From: Syntrophomonadaceae bacterium
Lineage (GTDB): Bacteria > Bacillota > Syntrophomonadia > Syntrophomonadales > Syntrophomonadaceae
NCBI GenBank assembly: GCA_028686565.1
Contig: JAQUBU010000068.1
Location: 1 to 10,044, forward strand
Direction of reading: 5' to 3'
Length of the DNA stretch: 10,044 bases
Below the pieces are notes generated by a model, which made no database searches, had not been told where the DNA came from, and worked only from the letters and a program-made list of their open reading frames with translations. Position numbers and translations under genes: made by a program. Positions 1-7,677 of this stretch are shown here, piece after piece. How positions within the stretch are numbered: position 1 is the stretch's first letter; each line of letters opens with the position of its first letter.

Positions 1-266
1 AAGTCATTTGCTGCCACTTTCGACAGCAGGTCAGTCCCCTTACCCACAACCTTGTATAAAAGGCTTATGGTACCAGCATCCTTATTAACATCGTAAAGGC
101 TGATAGGCCTGCGCAGCAGCGGGTCATAACCTGAACCGGTTATAATATAAACAAACTGCCCCGGAGCACACTTACTGGCTATATTTGCTGCCTCAAATTC
201 CATTTCATACATATCTTTATAAAGCTGCCGATTGCTTAAAACCAAACCTTTTTCCACAGTAGACAT
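1..266 (-). CDS. pyrK: Dihydroorotate dehydrogenase B electron-transfer subunit PyrK, N-terminal part (cut by window start)
   Basis: The reading frame starts at ATG 266-264 and stays open to position 1, giving 88 codons of a protein usually about 250-260 residues long. Visible motifs are PGQFVYI and, further on, DPLLRRPISLYDV followed by GTISLLYKVVGKGT. These match the FAD-binding start of PyrK, where the R-P-[IL]-S stretch contacts flavin. The NAD-binding and Fe-S cysteine regions lie outside the window. In the known family, PyrK carries electrons between NAD+ and the FMN subunit PyrD, oxidising dihydroorotate to orotate in the cytoplasm. A GGAGG Shine-Dalgarno at 275-279 lies 8 nt before the ATG. 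The gene is 47 nt downstream of carB, as the last visible gene of the pyr operon. Other ferredoxin-reductase-like flavoproteins share the fold, but motifs and context favour PyrK. Confidence 0.93.
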   Translation of the reverse strand, partial: MSTVEKGLVLSNRQLYKDMYEMEFEAANIASKCAPGQFVYIITGSGYDPLLRRPISLYDVNKDAGTISLLYKVVGKGTDLLSKVAAND

Positions 267-313
267 TCTTAATTCCTCCGGACTTCCTGATAATTTTATT
301 TTGACATGGCCAC

Positions 314-3300
314 TTATTCCTGCAAGGACATAATTTCGCTAGCCGCGCTTCTTTCCCCTTCCTGGATCACATCTTTTAATACTTTAAGCGTATCCAATGA
401 GGTAAGGCAAGGTACATTTAACTCAACTGCCGCCCTCCGAATCTGAAAACCGTCCGAAAAAGGCATCCGGCCATGTGTCAATGTGTTAACTACAAAATCC
501 ACCCTGGCTTCACGGATCAGGTCCACGATATTGGGAGAGCCATCTTTAATCTTTTTAACAGTTTGTACCTTAATTGCTTGCTGACCGAGCACTGCGGCGG
601 TACCTTCAGTAGCAACCAGTTTAAAGCCCATCTGCGCAAATTCCTTTAGAATTGGTATTGCTTCATCTTTATCTTTATCTGCAATGGTTGCCACTATAGT
701 GCCTTTATCCGGGATATTAACCCCAGCCTCCAGCAACCCTTTAAAAAGGGCAATATTCAAAGATTTATCAATACCTAATACTTCTCCGGTGGATTTCATT
801 TCGGGACCTAAGGTAATATCCACCTGAGTAAGTTTATTGAAGGAAAACACCGGTACCTTAACAGCATAAAAATCGGGTTCAGGCTGTAATCCTCCACAAT
901 ATCCCTGTTCTTTTAAACTGTTGCCTAAAAGAATTCCAGTACCCAGTTTGACCAATGGAATACCAGTTACTTTGCTTATAAAGGGAACTGTACGGCTGGA
1001 GCGTGGATTAACTTCCAAAACATATAGCTCATCTTCGAATTCCACAAACTGAATATTAATCAAACCCTTAACCTGAAGTTCCAATGCCAGATTAATCGTA
1101 TAATCTATAACTTTTTGCTTGATTACCGGACTGATGTCATGAGCGGGAAACACCGAAATACTATCCCCGGAATGGACTCCCGCTCTTTCTATATGCTGCA
1201 TAATACCTGGAATCAGAACCTCCATGCCGTCGCATACGGCATCAACTTCAATCTCCTTGCCTAATAAATATTTGTCAACCAGAACCGGATGTTCCTTATT
1301 AACCTTAACGGCTGTAGCCATATACTTCGCCAGTTCTTCTTCATTGTAAACTATCTCCATGGCCCTTCCCCCCAGTACATAGGAAGGCCGCACCAGAACT
1401 GGATAATTAATTCTGTCTGCGATTATTAAAGCATCTTCCACTGAAAAAGCGGTTTTTCCTGGCGGGCGCGGGATGCCCAGTTTTTCCACCATATTATCAA
1501 AGCGGTCACGGTTTTCAGCCCGGTCAATACTGTCATTGGAGGTACCCAGTATTTTTATTCCCGCCTGATTAAGTGAGTTGGCCAGATTGATGGCGGTTTG
1601 CCCGCCGAATTGCACTATAACCCCTTCTGGATTTTCCTCTTCAATAATGTTCATAACATCTTCATATATAAGCGGTTCAAAATAAAGCCGATCCGAGGTA
1701 TCAAAATCAGTGCTTACGGTTTCCGGATTGTTGTTTACGATTATAGCTTTTATCCCGGCATCCCGTAAAGCCCAGACACAGTGTACTGAACAGTAATCGA
1801 ATTCAACTCCCTGACCAATACGAATAGGTCCGGAGCCGATAACCAGTACCTTGCGGGCTTTGGGGTCATGAATAGCTTCGTTTTCATCTTCATAGCACGA
1901 ATAAAAGTACGGTGTAACCGCATCGAACTCTGCTGCACAGGTATCGACCAGTTTGTAAGTCGGGATAATTCCTGCTGCTTTTCGCAGCTTACGAACATCC
2001 TGCTCTCTTAAACCTTTTATTTTAGCTATTTCAAAATCGGAAAATCCCATCTTTTTAGCCTCATTAAGCAAATCCGCATCCAAATCCCTATCTTTAATAG
2101 CCCCTGCAAAGCTCATAATATTCTTCATTTTTTTAAGGAAATATTTATCGATCTGGGTTATTTCCCATAGTTCATCAATAGTAAATCCCCGGCTTAAGGC
2201 TTCCGCTATGATGAAAGTTCTTTCATCATCAGCATATTTAAGGCGCTTGCGCAGTTCTTCATTTTCCATCTCCTGCAGTTCCGGCAGACGCAGACCGGTT
2301 ATTCCGATTTCCAAGGAGCGTATGGATTTCAGGAAAGCAGCTTCATAGCTGCGGTCTATGGCCATAACTTCTCCGGTTGCTTTCATCTGGGTGCCCAGCA
2401 TGCGATCACCGAATACAAATTTATCAAAAGGCCAGCGCGGAACTTTTAAAACCACATAATCAATAGCAGGTTCAAAACAGGCCGTAGTTTTCCCGGTTAC
2501 GGCATTAGGAATTTCATCCAAAGTGTAGCCTATAGCCAATTTAGTAGTGACTTTGGCAATCGGATAGCCAGTAGCTTTCGAAGCCAGCGCACTTGACCGG
2601 CTGACTCGCGGATTGACTTCAATTACATAGTATTTCTTGCTGAAGGGGTCTAAAGCAAACTGGACATTGCAGCCGCCCACAATTTTTAAACAGCGGATGA
2701 TTTTTATCGATGCTGCTCTGAGCATCTGATATTCCTCATCAGTCAGAGTTTGAGCCGGAGCCACTACTATGCTGTCACCAGTGTGAATGCCTACGGGGTC
2801 GATATTCTCCATACTGCAAATGGTTATACAGTTATCATTGGCATCGCGCATAACCTCAAACTCGATTTCTTTATAACCAGCTACACTTCTCTCGATTAAA
2901 GCCTGTTTTATCGGACTGTTTTTTAAACCCTTGGCTACCGTATTGCGCAATTCCCTTTCATTGCTGCAAGTGCCTCCTCCTGTACCGCCTAATGTATAGG
3001 CCGGTCTGACAATTAACGGGTAGCCTATTTTGTTGGCAAAAGCCACGGCTTCTTCTATGCTGTGTACTATATCACTGTCGGGAATCGGCTCCTCTATTTC
3101 CTGCATGGTCTGCTTGAAAAGCTCTCTATCCTCAGCACGGGCGATAGCTTCCAAAGGCATACCTAAAAGCGGCACTCCGGTTTCAAGCAATATACCTGCT
3201 TTGTCCAAATCAAGAGCCATATTAAGTCCAACCTGTCCGCCCAGATTGGCTATAATACCATCAGGTTTTTCTTTGGCGATAATTTTACTTACCGTTTCGA

Positions 3301-3511
3301 TGTTAATGGGTTCGAAATATACATGATCGGCAATATTGCTGTCAGTCATTATGGTAGCCGGGTTGCTGTTTAAAAGCACTACTTTGATACCTTCTTCTTT
3401 AAGGGCACGGCAAGCCTGAGTGCCTGCATAGTCAAATTCCGCCGCCTGCCCGATGATGATAGGGCCGGAGCCAATGACCAAAACCTTTTTCAAACCTTCT
3501 TTAAGGGGCAT
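314..3511 (-). CDS. carB: Carbamoyl phosphate synthetase large subunit CarB (PyrAB)
   Basis: This 1065-residue protein has the usual CarB length and architecture. The first carboxyphosphate ATP-grasp unit covers about 1-400 (GSGPIIIGQAAEFDY at 14-28; GGTGGG at 175-180; IEVNPRVSRSSALASK at 297-312). An oligomerisation region follows at about 400-550. The second, carbamoyl phosphate-forming, ATP-grasp unit covers about 553-934 (GSGPIRIGQGVEFDY at 559-573; RPSYVLGGRAMEIVY at 708-722; LEVNPRSSRTVPF at 832-844). The C-terminal MGS-like allosteric domain runs from about 935 to 1065 (ATEGTA 967-972; VVNT 1007-1010), where UMP and other effectors bind in relatives. It makes carbamoyl phosphate from bicarbonate, two ATP and ammonia, normally delivered by CarA through a tunnel. 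No ATP-site motif looks broken. A GGAGGT at 3518-3523, 6 nt before the ATG, fixes the start. It is separated from carA by an unusual 177-nt gap. Confidence 0.98.
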   Translation of the reverse strand: MPLKEGLKKVLVIGSGPIIIGQAAEFDYAGTQACRALKEEGIKVVLLNSNPATIMTDSNIADHVYFEPINIETVSKIIAKEKPDGIIANLGGQVGLNMALDLDKAGILLETGVPLLGMPLEAIARAEDRELFKQTMQEIEEPIPDSDIVHSIEEAVAFANKIGYPLIVRPAYTLGGTGGGTCSNERELRNTVAKGLKNSPIKQALIERSVAGYKEIEFEVMRDANDNCITICSMENIDPVGIHTGDSIVVAPAQTLTDEEYQMLRAASIKIIRCLKIVGGCNVQFALDPFSKKYYVIEVNPRVSRSSALASKATGYPIAKVTTKLAIGYTLDEIPNAVTGKTTACFEPAIDYVVLKVPRWPFDKFVFGDRMLGTQMKATGEVMAIDRSYEAAFLKSIRSLEIGITGLRLPELQEMENEELRKRLKYADDERTFIIAEALSRGFTIDELWEITQIDKYFLKKMKNIMSFAGAIKDRDLDADLLNEAKKMGFSDFEIAKIKGLREQDVRKLRKAAGIIPTYKLVDTCAAEFDAVTPYFYSCYEDENEAIHDPKARKVLVIGSGPIRIGQGVEFDYCSVHCVWALRDAGIKAIIVNNNPETVSTDFDTSDRLYFEPLIYEDVMNIIEEENPEGVIVQFGGQTAINLANSLNQAGIKILGTSNDSIDRAENRDRFDNMVEKLGIPRPPGKTAFSVEDALIIADRINYPVLVRPSYVLGGRAMEIVYNEEELAKYMATAVKVNKEHPVLVDKYLLGKEIEVDAVCDGMEVLIPGIMQHIERAGVHSGDSISVFPAHDISPVIKQKVIDYTINLALELQVKGLINIQFVEFEDELYVLEVNPRSSRTVPFISKVTGIPLVKLGTGILLGNSLKEQGYCGGLQPEPDFYAVKVPVFSFNKLTQVDITLGPEMKSTGEVLGIDKSLNIALFKGLLEAGVNIPDKGTIVATIADKDKDEAIPILKEFAQMGFKLVATEGTAAVLGQQAIKVQTVKKIKDGSPNIVDLIREARVDFVVNTLTHGRMPFSDGFQIRRAAVELNVPCLTSLDTLKVLKDVIQEGERSAASEIMSLQE

Positions 3512-3688
3512 ATAATAACCTCCAGATTTAATGTGTTAAAAATAAATAGCGTTGTAATATGACGGCATTTATGATACTATCCTCGCCTTTTATCTTTGTC
3601 TTTTTTATGCGAAGGGGCATACCTCGCAAGGCGGTGTTTCCTAAGCAGGGAAAATGTGTATGCACTTTCCTGTGATTTTCGTTAGAAT
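3512..3688 (-). other. Structured carA-carB intergenic region, possible dispersed repeat
   Basis: This 177-nt gap separates two genes that are usually tightly packed. On the transcribed strand it holds an imperfect hairpin at 3646-3672 (CAGGAAA then GTG, loop CATA, CAC then TTTT-CCCTG), a second at 3608-3628 (TGCGA pairing with TCGCA, plus GG/CC around a short loop), and an A-rich then AT-rich tail ending in the carB ribosome site. Neither hairpin is followed by a U-run in the operon direction, so they do not look like terminators. I see no PyrR-binding consensus here and no convincing promoter. The GC-rich half (about 3605-3675) differs in composition from the AT-rich half next to carB, which fits an inserted repeat, an RNA processing site or an mRNA-stabilising element. 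None of these is proven. Confidence 0.45.
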
Positions 3689-4753
3689 CTATAGGCTGTT
3701 AACAAAGTCATCCAGGAAAAATCCGGTTTCACTATAGCCCGGATAGCCTTCGGGGGCAAATTGAACAGAGGATACCGGGAGTTCTCTATGTCTTATTCCT
3801 TCGATAGTATTATCATTCAGGCTTCTCATATTCACTTCTATGCCAGTATTGTCCAGTGATGCTTCATCAATGCTGAAACCGTGATTTTGGCAGGTAATAT
3901 ATACCCGTTCATTATCCAGGTTTTTAACCGGATGATTACTGCCTCGATGCCCGTATTGCAGACGGAATGTTTTAGCTCCCATAGCCAAAGCCAGTATCTG
4001 GTGGCCTAAACCGATGCCAAAAAGAGGTGCTTTGCCCATGAGCTCCCGGCAGGTATTAACCGCATAGTTTAAAGCCTGGGGGTCACCAGGGCCATCTGAT
4101 ATAAACACTCCATCCGGTTTATAATATAGTATTTCCCGAGCTTCAGTGGCAGCAGGCACAGCTATAACTTCGCAATCTCTGCGAACCAGGGAATCAATTA
4201 CCCCTTTCTTGGTTCCCAAATCAAGCAGAACCACCTTTTTGCGGCCATTACCGAATTTCATAATATTACGGCGGCTTACATATTTGACCAGATCACCTTT
4301 AAGCTCCCGGGAAGCAGAACGCGCTTTATCCTGCAGCCATTCCATATCCCCCAGATTATCGCTTATAATGCCTCCCATGGTTCCCTCACTGCGTATTATT
4401 CTAGTCAAAGCCCGGGTATCTACTTCAGTTAGAACTGCAATTTCACTCTTGTTAAGAAAGCTGATCAAATCAACCTCCATCTCATAATGACTGGGAAAAT
4501 CTGTGGCTTCCCGCAGAACCAAGCCCTTTAGCATGGCACCGTTAGATGCATAGCTTCTCTCATTGAAACCCACATTTCCTACCAGGGGATAAGTCATCAC
4601 AACTATCTGTCCGTAATAAGAGGGATCGGTAATTATATCCTGATAGCTGATCATTGCCGTACTGAATACTACTTCACCCCCGGCCATACGACAGTTGTTA
4701 AGCAGTTTTCCGGTAAAAACCCGGCCGTTTTCCAGGACTAGATAACCTTTCAC
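3689..4753 (-). CDS. carA: Carbamoyl phosphate synthetase small subunit CarA (PyrAA) with lost glutaminase catalytic residues
   Basis: A 354-residue protein starting at GTG 4753-4751, matching the usual 350-380. The N-terminal CarA domain (about 1-150) shows LVLENGRVF, DPSYYGQIV, TYPLVGNVGF and DTRALTRIIR. The C-terminal class I glutamine amidotransferase domain (about 170-354) shows SDGPGDP, LGHQ, YGHRGSNHPV and QNHGF, so Gln-pocket motifs are kept. The catalytic Cys of FGICLGHQ is Gly248 (codon GGT, 4012-4010) and the catalytic His of the HPE motif is Ala333 (FAPE, codon GCC, 3757-3755); only Glu335 of the triad remains. In the family this subunit hydrolyses glutamine and channels ammonia to CarB. 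I infer no glutaminase activity, with a structural or regulatory role for ammonia-fed CarB. The GTG shares one base with the pyrC TAG (TAGTG) and follows AAAGGTG by 5 nt, indicating coupling. A 20-codon upstream extension inside pyrC is unlikely to be translated. Confidence 0.95.
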   Translation of the reverse strand: MKGYLVLENGRVFTGKLLNNCRMAGGEVVFSTAMISYQDIITDPSYYGQIVVMTYPLVGNVGFNERSYASNGAMLKGLVLREATDFPSHYEMEVDLISFLNKSEIAVLTEVDTRALTRIIRSEGTMGGIISDNLGDMEWLQDKARSASRELKGDLVKYVSRRNIMKFGNGRKKVVLLDLGTKKGVIDSLVRRDCEVIAVPAATEAREILYYKPDGVFISDGPGDPQALNYAVNTCRELMGKAPLFGIGLGHQILALAMGAKTFRLQYGHRGSNHPVKNLDNERVYITCQNHGFSIDEASLDNTGIEVNMRSLNDNTIEGIRHRELPVSSVQFAPEGYPGYSETGFFLDDFVNSL

Positions 4754-6039
4754 TAAATCACCTTTCCTTCGCGATAAACTACTTGCCCGTTTACTATAGT
4801 CATCCAAGGCCAAGCTTTTAGTTCCATGTTTTTATAAGGTGTATTTTTACCTTTGGAATAAAAATCATTGGGATTTACGACTTTTCTGGCTTCAGGATCA
4901 ATTATGCTGATATCGGCTATCTTGCCCAAGGTCAGGCTGCCTTTGTCAATTCCTAAAACCTTGGCTGGTCCAACCGTAAATAACCCTACCATTTCATTTA
5001 TCTTCAAGACTCCGGTATTAACCAGCTTATCCATGACTACGGCTATTGCTGTTTCCAAACCTGATATTCCAAAGGATGCCAGTTCATATTCGCAGTCCTT
5101 GCTTTCAAAATTATGGGGAGCATGGTCAGTTGCTATACAATCCACCGTGCCATCCTGCAAAGCAGCTCTTAAAGCTGAGATATGCTCACTGGAGCGAAGG
5201 GGAGGATTGACCTTGGTAAATGTATCATAAGAGCCGACTATTTCATCACTCAAAGTTAAATGATGAGGGGTGACTTCACAAGTAACATTTATTCCCCGCG
5301 CCTTGGCATTGCGAACCAAATCCATGCTTCCCTTGGTCGAAGCATGGCAGATATGGATATGAGCACCAGTTAATTCTGCCAGGATGATATCCCTGGCTGC
5401 CATAAGCTCTTCGGCTGCCGTAGGAATACCTTTCAAGCCGTAAATTGTTGAGAAATATCCCTCATGCATCAGCCCGCCTTTGGCAAGATCAATATCTTCA
5501 CAATGAGACAGCACCGGGATACTAAACATCTTGGCATATTCCAGGGCGTTACGCATGATGTCTGCTCTGACTACCGGCTTGCCGTCATCGGATACAGCAA
5601 CACAACCAGCATCAACTAATTCCGCAATGGCACTTAATTCACTGCCTGCTTGTTTCTTGGTAATAGTACCAATGGGCAAGACATTAACAACCCCCAGTAT
5701 TTTCGCACGGTCAACAATATAACTGGCAGTAACAAAATTATCCACGGGAGGATCTGTGTTGGGCATAGCGCAAATGGTAGTAAACCCTCCAGCTGCTGCC
5801 GCCTTTGTACCGGAAACAATATCCTCCTTGTATTCGAAACCTGGCTCCCTCAAATGTACATGCATATCAATAAAACCAGGACAAACTATTTTGTTGCGTG
5901 CATCGATAGTTTCAGTGTTAACTTCGCTAATTCCGGCTTCAACAGCAGCAATTTTTCCATCTGCAATTAAAATATCCAGCAGTTCATCAATATTATTTGC
6001 CGGATCAATAACCCTTCCGCCCTTAATTATTAATCTCAT
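4753..6039 (-). CDS. pyrC: Dihydroorotase PyrC, class I
   Basis: A 428-residue amidohydrolase of normal class I length. It interconverts N-carbamoyl-L-aspartate and L-dihydroorotate, the third step of UMP synthesis, in the cytoplasm. Metal-site motifs are in order: DMHVHLREPG (His60, His62, with substrate-binding Arg64), SDDG (Asp151/152, the bridging Asp of class I enzymes), SHCED (His179), IHICHAST (His232) and TDHAPH (Asp305). All expected zinc ligands are present, so it should be active, unlike the inactive PyrC-like partners known beside some transcarbamoylases. ATG 6039-6037 is chosen because GGGAGG at 6048-6053 lies 8 nt upstream. A GTG three codons earlier overlaps that Shine-Dalgarno and is rejected. 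The gene overlaps the end of pyrB by 17 nt and its TAG shares a base with the carA GTG, so pyrB-pyrC-carA look translationally coupled. Confidence 0.97.
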   Translation of the reverse strand: MRLIIKGGRVIDPANNIDELLDILIADGKIAAVEAGISEVNTETIDARNKIVCPGFIDMHVHLREPGFEYKEDIVSGTKAAAAGGFTTICAMPNTDPPVDNFVTASYIVDRAKILGVVNVLPIGTITKKQAGSELSAIAELVDAGCVAVSDDGKPVVRADIMRNALEYAKMFSIPVLSHCEDIDLAKGGLMHEGYFSTIYGLKGIPTAAEELMAARDIILAELTGAHIHICHASTKGSMDLVRNAKARGINVTCEVTPHHLTLSDEIVGSYDTFTKVNPPLRSSEHISALRAALQDGTVDCIATDHAPHNFESKDCEYELASFGISGLETAIAVVMDKLVNTGVLKINEMVGLFTVGPAKVLGIDKGSLTLGKIADISIIDPEARKVVNPNDFYSKGKNTPYKNMELKAWPWMTIVNGQVVYREGKVI

Positions 6040-6964
6040 CTCGGGCACCTCCCATCATAAGGAATAATAAAGCCATCCTGACGGCTACTCCATTGCTTAC
6101 CTGTTCATTGATTAAAGCCTGGCTGCTGTCCGCCAGTTCGCTGGAAATTTCAACTCCCCGGTTAACCGGACCAGGATGCAGAATCAGCACATCGTCCTTG
6201 GCTTTAGAGAGCATTTTGGTATTTACCATATAGAGCCGGGCATATTCATCAAGGGAAGGAAATAGTCCACTCTGCTGCCGTTCTCTCTGAACCCGTAAAA
6301 CATTTATCACATCAACACCGTTAATAGCCTCTTCCAGGCTAAAATAGCTCTTGACTCCCAATTTTTCAATCTCGGGGGGCATCAAAGTAGTGGGTCCCAC
6401 CACCCGAACCTCACAACCAAACTTCTTCAGGCCGTAAATATTGGACCTAGCCACCCGGCTGTGCAAAATATCGCCAACTATTGCAACCTTTAAATTTTCC
6501 AGGGTTCCTTTTTTCTCCTTGATAGTATACATGTCCAGCAATGCCTGGGTAGGATGCTCATTGGTGCCGTCTCCCGCATTTATCACCCGCATTTTGGTAT
6601 TTTTGGCTACATAATGCGGAGTTCCGCTCATAGCATGTCTGATTACCATTAAATCAAAACCCATTACTTCCATGGTCTTGATGGTATCGCGCAGGCTTTC
6701 CCCTTTCTGCACACTGCTGGTAGATACCGCCAGATTGACCGTATCGGCACTCAGATATTTGCCGGCCAGCTCAAATGAAGTCCGGGTTCTGGTACTGTTT
6801 TCATAAAATACCGTTACCATGGCCTTGCCTCTCAAAGCAGGTACCTTTTTTATGTCCCTGCTGATAACATCTTTCATCGGTATGGCAGTATCAAGAATGA
6901 GTTCAATTTCTTTCCGGCTCATATCGCGAAGACCCAATAAATCCTTTCTCTGTTCCAATTTCAA
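6023..6964 (-). CDS. pyrB: Aspartate carbamoyltransferase catalytic subunit PyrB
   Basis: A 313-residue protein of the usual length for the catalytic chain. It condenses carbamoyl phosphate with L-aspartate to give N-carbamoyl-L-aspartate, the committed step of pyrimidine synthesis. Carbamoyl phosphate-binding motifs are STRTRTSF (57-64) and SVQKGES (84-90, with the catalytic Lys87 supplied by the neighbouring subunit). HPTQALLD (137-144), RVQRER (224-229) and HPGPVNRGVE (263-272) complete the active site and mark it as an aspartate rather than ornithine carbamoyltransferase. No pyrI regulatory chain is seen, as is usual in Firmicutes, where control is at the RNA level by PyrR. The start is TTG 6964-6962, with GGAGG at 6972-6976, 7 nt upstream; the next Met is residue 15, too far into the conserved region. 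It lies directly behind the second PyrR attenuator. Confidence 0.97.
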   Translation of the reverse strand: MKLEQRKDLLGLRDMSRKEIELILDTAIPMKDVISRDIKKVPALRGKAMVTVFYENSTRTRTSFELAGKYLSADTVNLAVSTSSVQKGESLRDTIKTMEVMGFDLMVIRHAMSGTPHYVAKNTKMRVINAGDGTNEHPTQALLDMYTIKEKKGTLENLKVAIVGDILHSRVARSNIYGLKKFGCEVRVVGPTTLMPPEIEKLGVKSYFSLEEAINGVDVINVLRVQRERQQSGLFPSLDEYARLYMVNTKMLSKAKDDVLILHPGPVNRGVEISSELADSSQALINEQVSNGVAVRMALLFLMMGGARDEINN

Positions 6965-6991
6965 AATCCAGCCTCCTTTCTTAAGTTACCC

Positions 6992-7033
6992 AAAAATAAA
7001 AAAGCCTTCCTTGCTACATAGGCAAGGAAAGCT
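6992..7033 (-). terminator. Intrinsic attenuator terminator of the pyrR-pyrB leader
   Basis: On the transcribed strand a 12-bp stem with one G-U pair (AGCTTTCCTTGC, 7033-7022, with GCAAGGAAGGCT, 7014-7003) is followed at once by TTTTTTATTTTT. This is a textbook intrinsic terminator. Its 5' arm is also the partner of the antiterminator, so it forms only when PyrR holds the upstream binding loop closed. It would cut transcription between pyrR and pyrB when pyrimidines are plentiful. Confidence 0.95.
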
Positions 7034-7065
7034 CTAAATGCTAATTCCGGATCATTTCCCTTGCC
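7021..7065 (-). promoter_or_regulatory. Antiterminator of the pyrR-pyrB attenuator
   Basis: GGCAAGGGAAA (7065-7055), the 3' side of the PyrR-binding loop, can pair with TTTCCTTGCC (7030-7021), the 5' arm of the terminator, with one bulged G. This pairing excludes both the binding loop and the terminator, giving the usual three-state PyrR switch. The mechanism is known from Bacillus; the pairing is read directly from this sequence. Confidence 0.85.
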
Positions 7066-7090
7066 AGCCTCTCGGGACCAGATTAAAGGG
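7058..7090 (-). promoter_or_regulatory. PyrR-binding loop (anti-antiterminator) in the pyrR-pyrB gap
   Basis: The RNA has CCCTT (7090-7086) pairing with AAGGG (7062-7058) around a loop region reading GGUCCCGAGAGGCU. That fits 13 of 14 positions of the PyrR site ARUCCNGNGAGGYU as I recall it. PyrR with bound UMP or UTP would stabilise this hairpin, release the terminator arm and stop transcription before pyrB. It begins a few bases after the pyrR stop codon and closely resembles the loop upstream of pyrR. Confidence 0.93.
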
Positions 7091-7096
7091 TATGAG

Positions 7097-7648
7097 CTAC
7101 GAATCTACAATCTCTTGAATAACTACTCCGTCTTTTCCATCCAATTCCTGTACATAAACAGCTATGTTTTCCTGTTTGGAACTGGGAACATTTTTGCCGA
7201 TATAATCGGCCTTTACAGGCAATTCCCGGTGCCCTCTGTCAACCAATACCGCCAGCTGAATACATCGCGGCCGGCCCAAATCAATCAGTGCGTCCATGGC
7301 TGCCCGGACTGTCCTTCCAGTATAGAGAACATCATCTACCAGAACCAGGTCCTTGCCGTTAATATCAAAATTTACTTCCGTGCGGTGAACCAGCGGCTGA
7401 GAACTTAAGGTGGTTAAATCATCACGGTAAAGTGTAATATCCAGAATTCCTACCGGCACCTTGATCCCTTCGATTTCTTCGATCCGAGCCGCCAAGCGCT
7501 GGGCCAGGGGACCTCCCCGGCGGCGAATCCCTACCAGGGCTACATTTTCCACACCCTTGTTTCTTTCGATAATTTCATGGGCGATACGGGTAAGGGCTCT
7601 TTTCATAGCCATCTCATCCATGATGGCATTTTTTTCGCGCAGCTGCAC
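7097..7648 (-). CDS. pyrR: Bifunctional pyr operon RNA-binding attenuator / uracil phosphoribosyltransferase PyrR
   Basis: A 183-residue protein, the usual PyrR length. The PRPP-binding motif of type I phosphoribosyltransferases is LVLVDDVLYTGRT (101-113). VALVGIRRRGGPLAQRLA (36-53) and DITLYRDDL (70-78) are also typical of PyrR. In the family it binds the pyr mRNA loop when charged with UMP or UTP and causes termination; it also has weak uracil phosphoribosyltransferase activity. The two matching RNA loops at 7733-7763 and 7058-7090 are its expected targets, so it should control its own synthesis as well as pyrB onward. The start is GTG 7648-7646, with GGAGG at 7657-7661 about 8 nt upstream. 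No uracil permease gene (pyrP) lies between pyrR and pyrB, unlike in Bacillus subtilis. Confidence 0.97.
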   Translation of the reverse strand: MQLREKNAIMDEMAMKRALTRIAHEIIERNKGVENVALVGIRRRGGPLAQRLAARIEEIEGIKVPVGILDITLYRDDLTTLSSQPLVHRTEVNFDINGKDLVLVDDVLYTGRTVRAAMDALIDLGRPRCIQLAVLVDRGHRELPVKADYIGKNVPSSKQENIAVYVQELDGKDGVVIQEIVDS

Positions 7649-7677
7649 TTAAAAAACCTCCTAACCCAATAATACAG

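Noticed and set aside
3528..3620. 30-codon minus-strand frame between carA and carB
   Set aside because: The only purine-rich sequence is 1-2 nt from the ATG, the composition is unremarkable and no family is recognised. Most likely chance.
3559..3675. 38-codon plus-strand frame in the carA-carB gap
   Set aside because: It runs antisense to the operon with no ribosome site. It would be a translated repeat or hairpin region at most.
3512..3688. Third PyrR attenuator before carB
   Set aside because: The GCGAGG stretch does not fit the binding-loop consensus and no terminator with a U-run follows.
4754..4813. Upstream extension of carA by 20 codons
   Set aside because: It lies inside pyrC. CarA homology begins at the GTG at 4753, which has an adjacent AAAGGTG and shares a base with the pyrC stop.
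6040..6048. GTG start for pyrC three codons upstream
   Set aside because: This GTG overlaps the GGGAGG Shine-Dalgarno, which is ideally placed for the ATG at 6039.
4868..6067. Plus-strand open frames of 60-120 codons opposite pyrC
   Set aside because: They are antisense shadows of a well-supported gene, with no recognisable domains.
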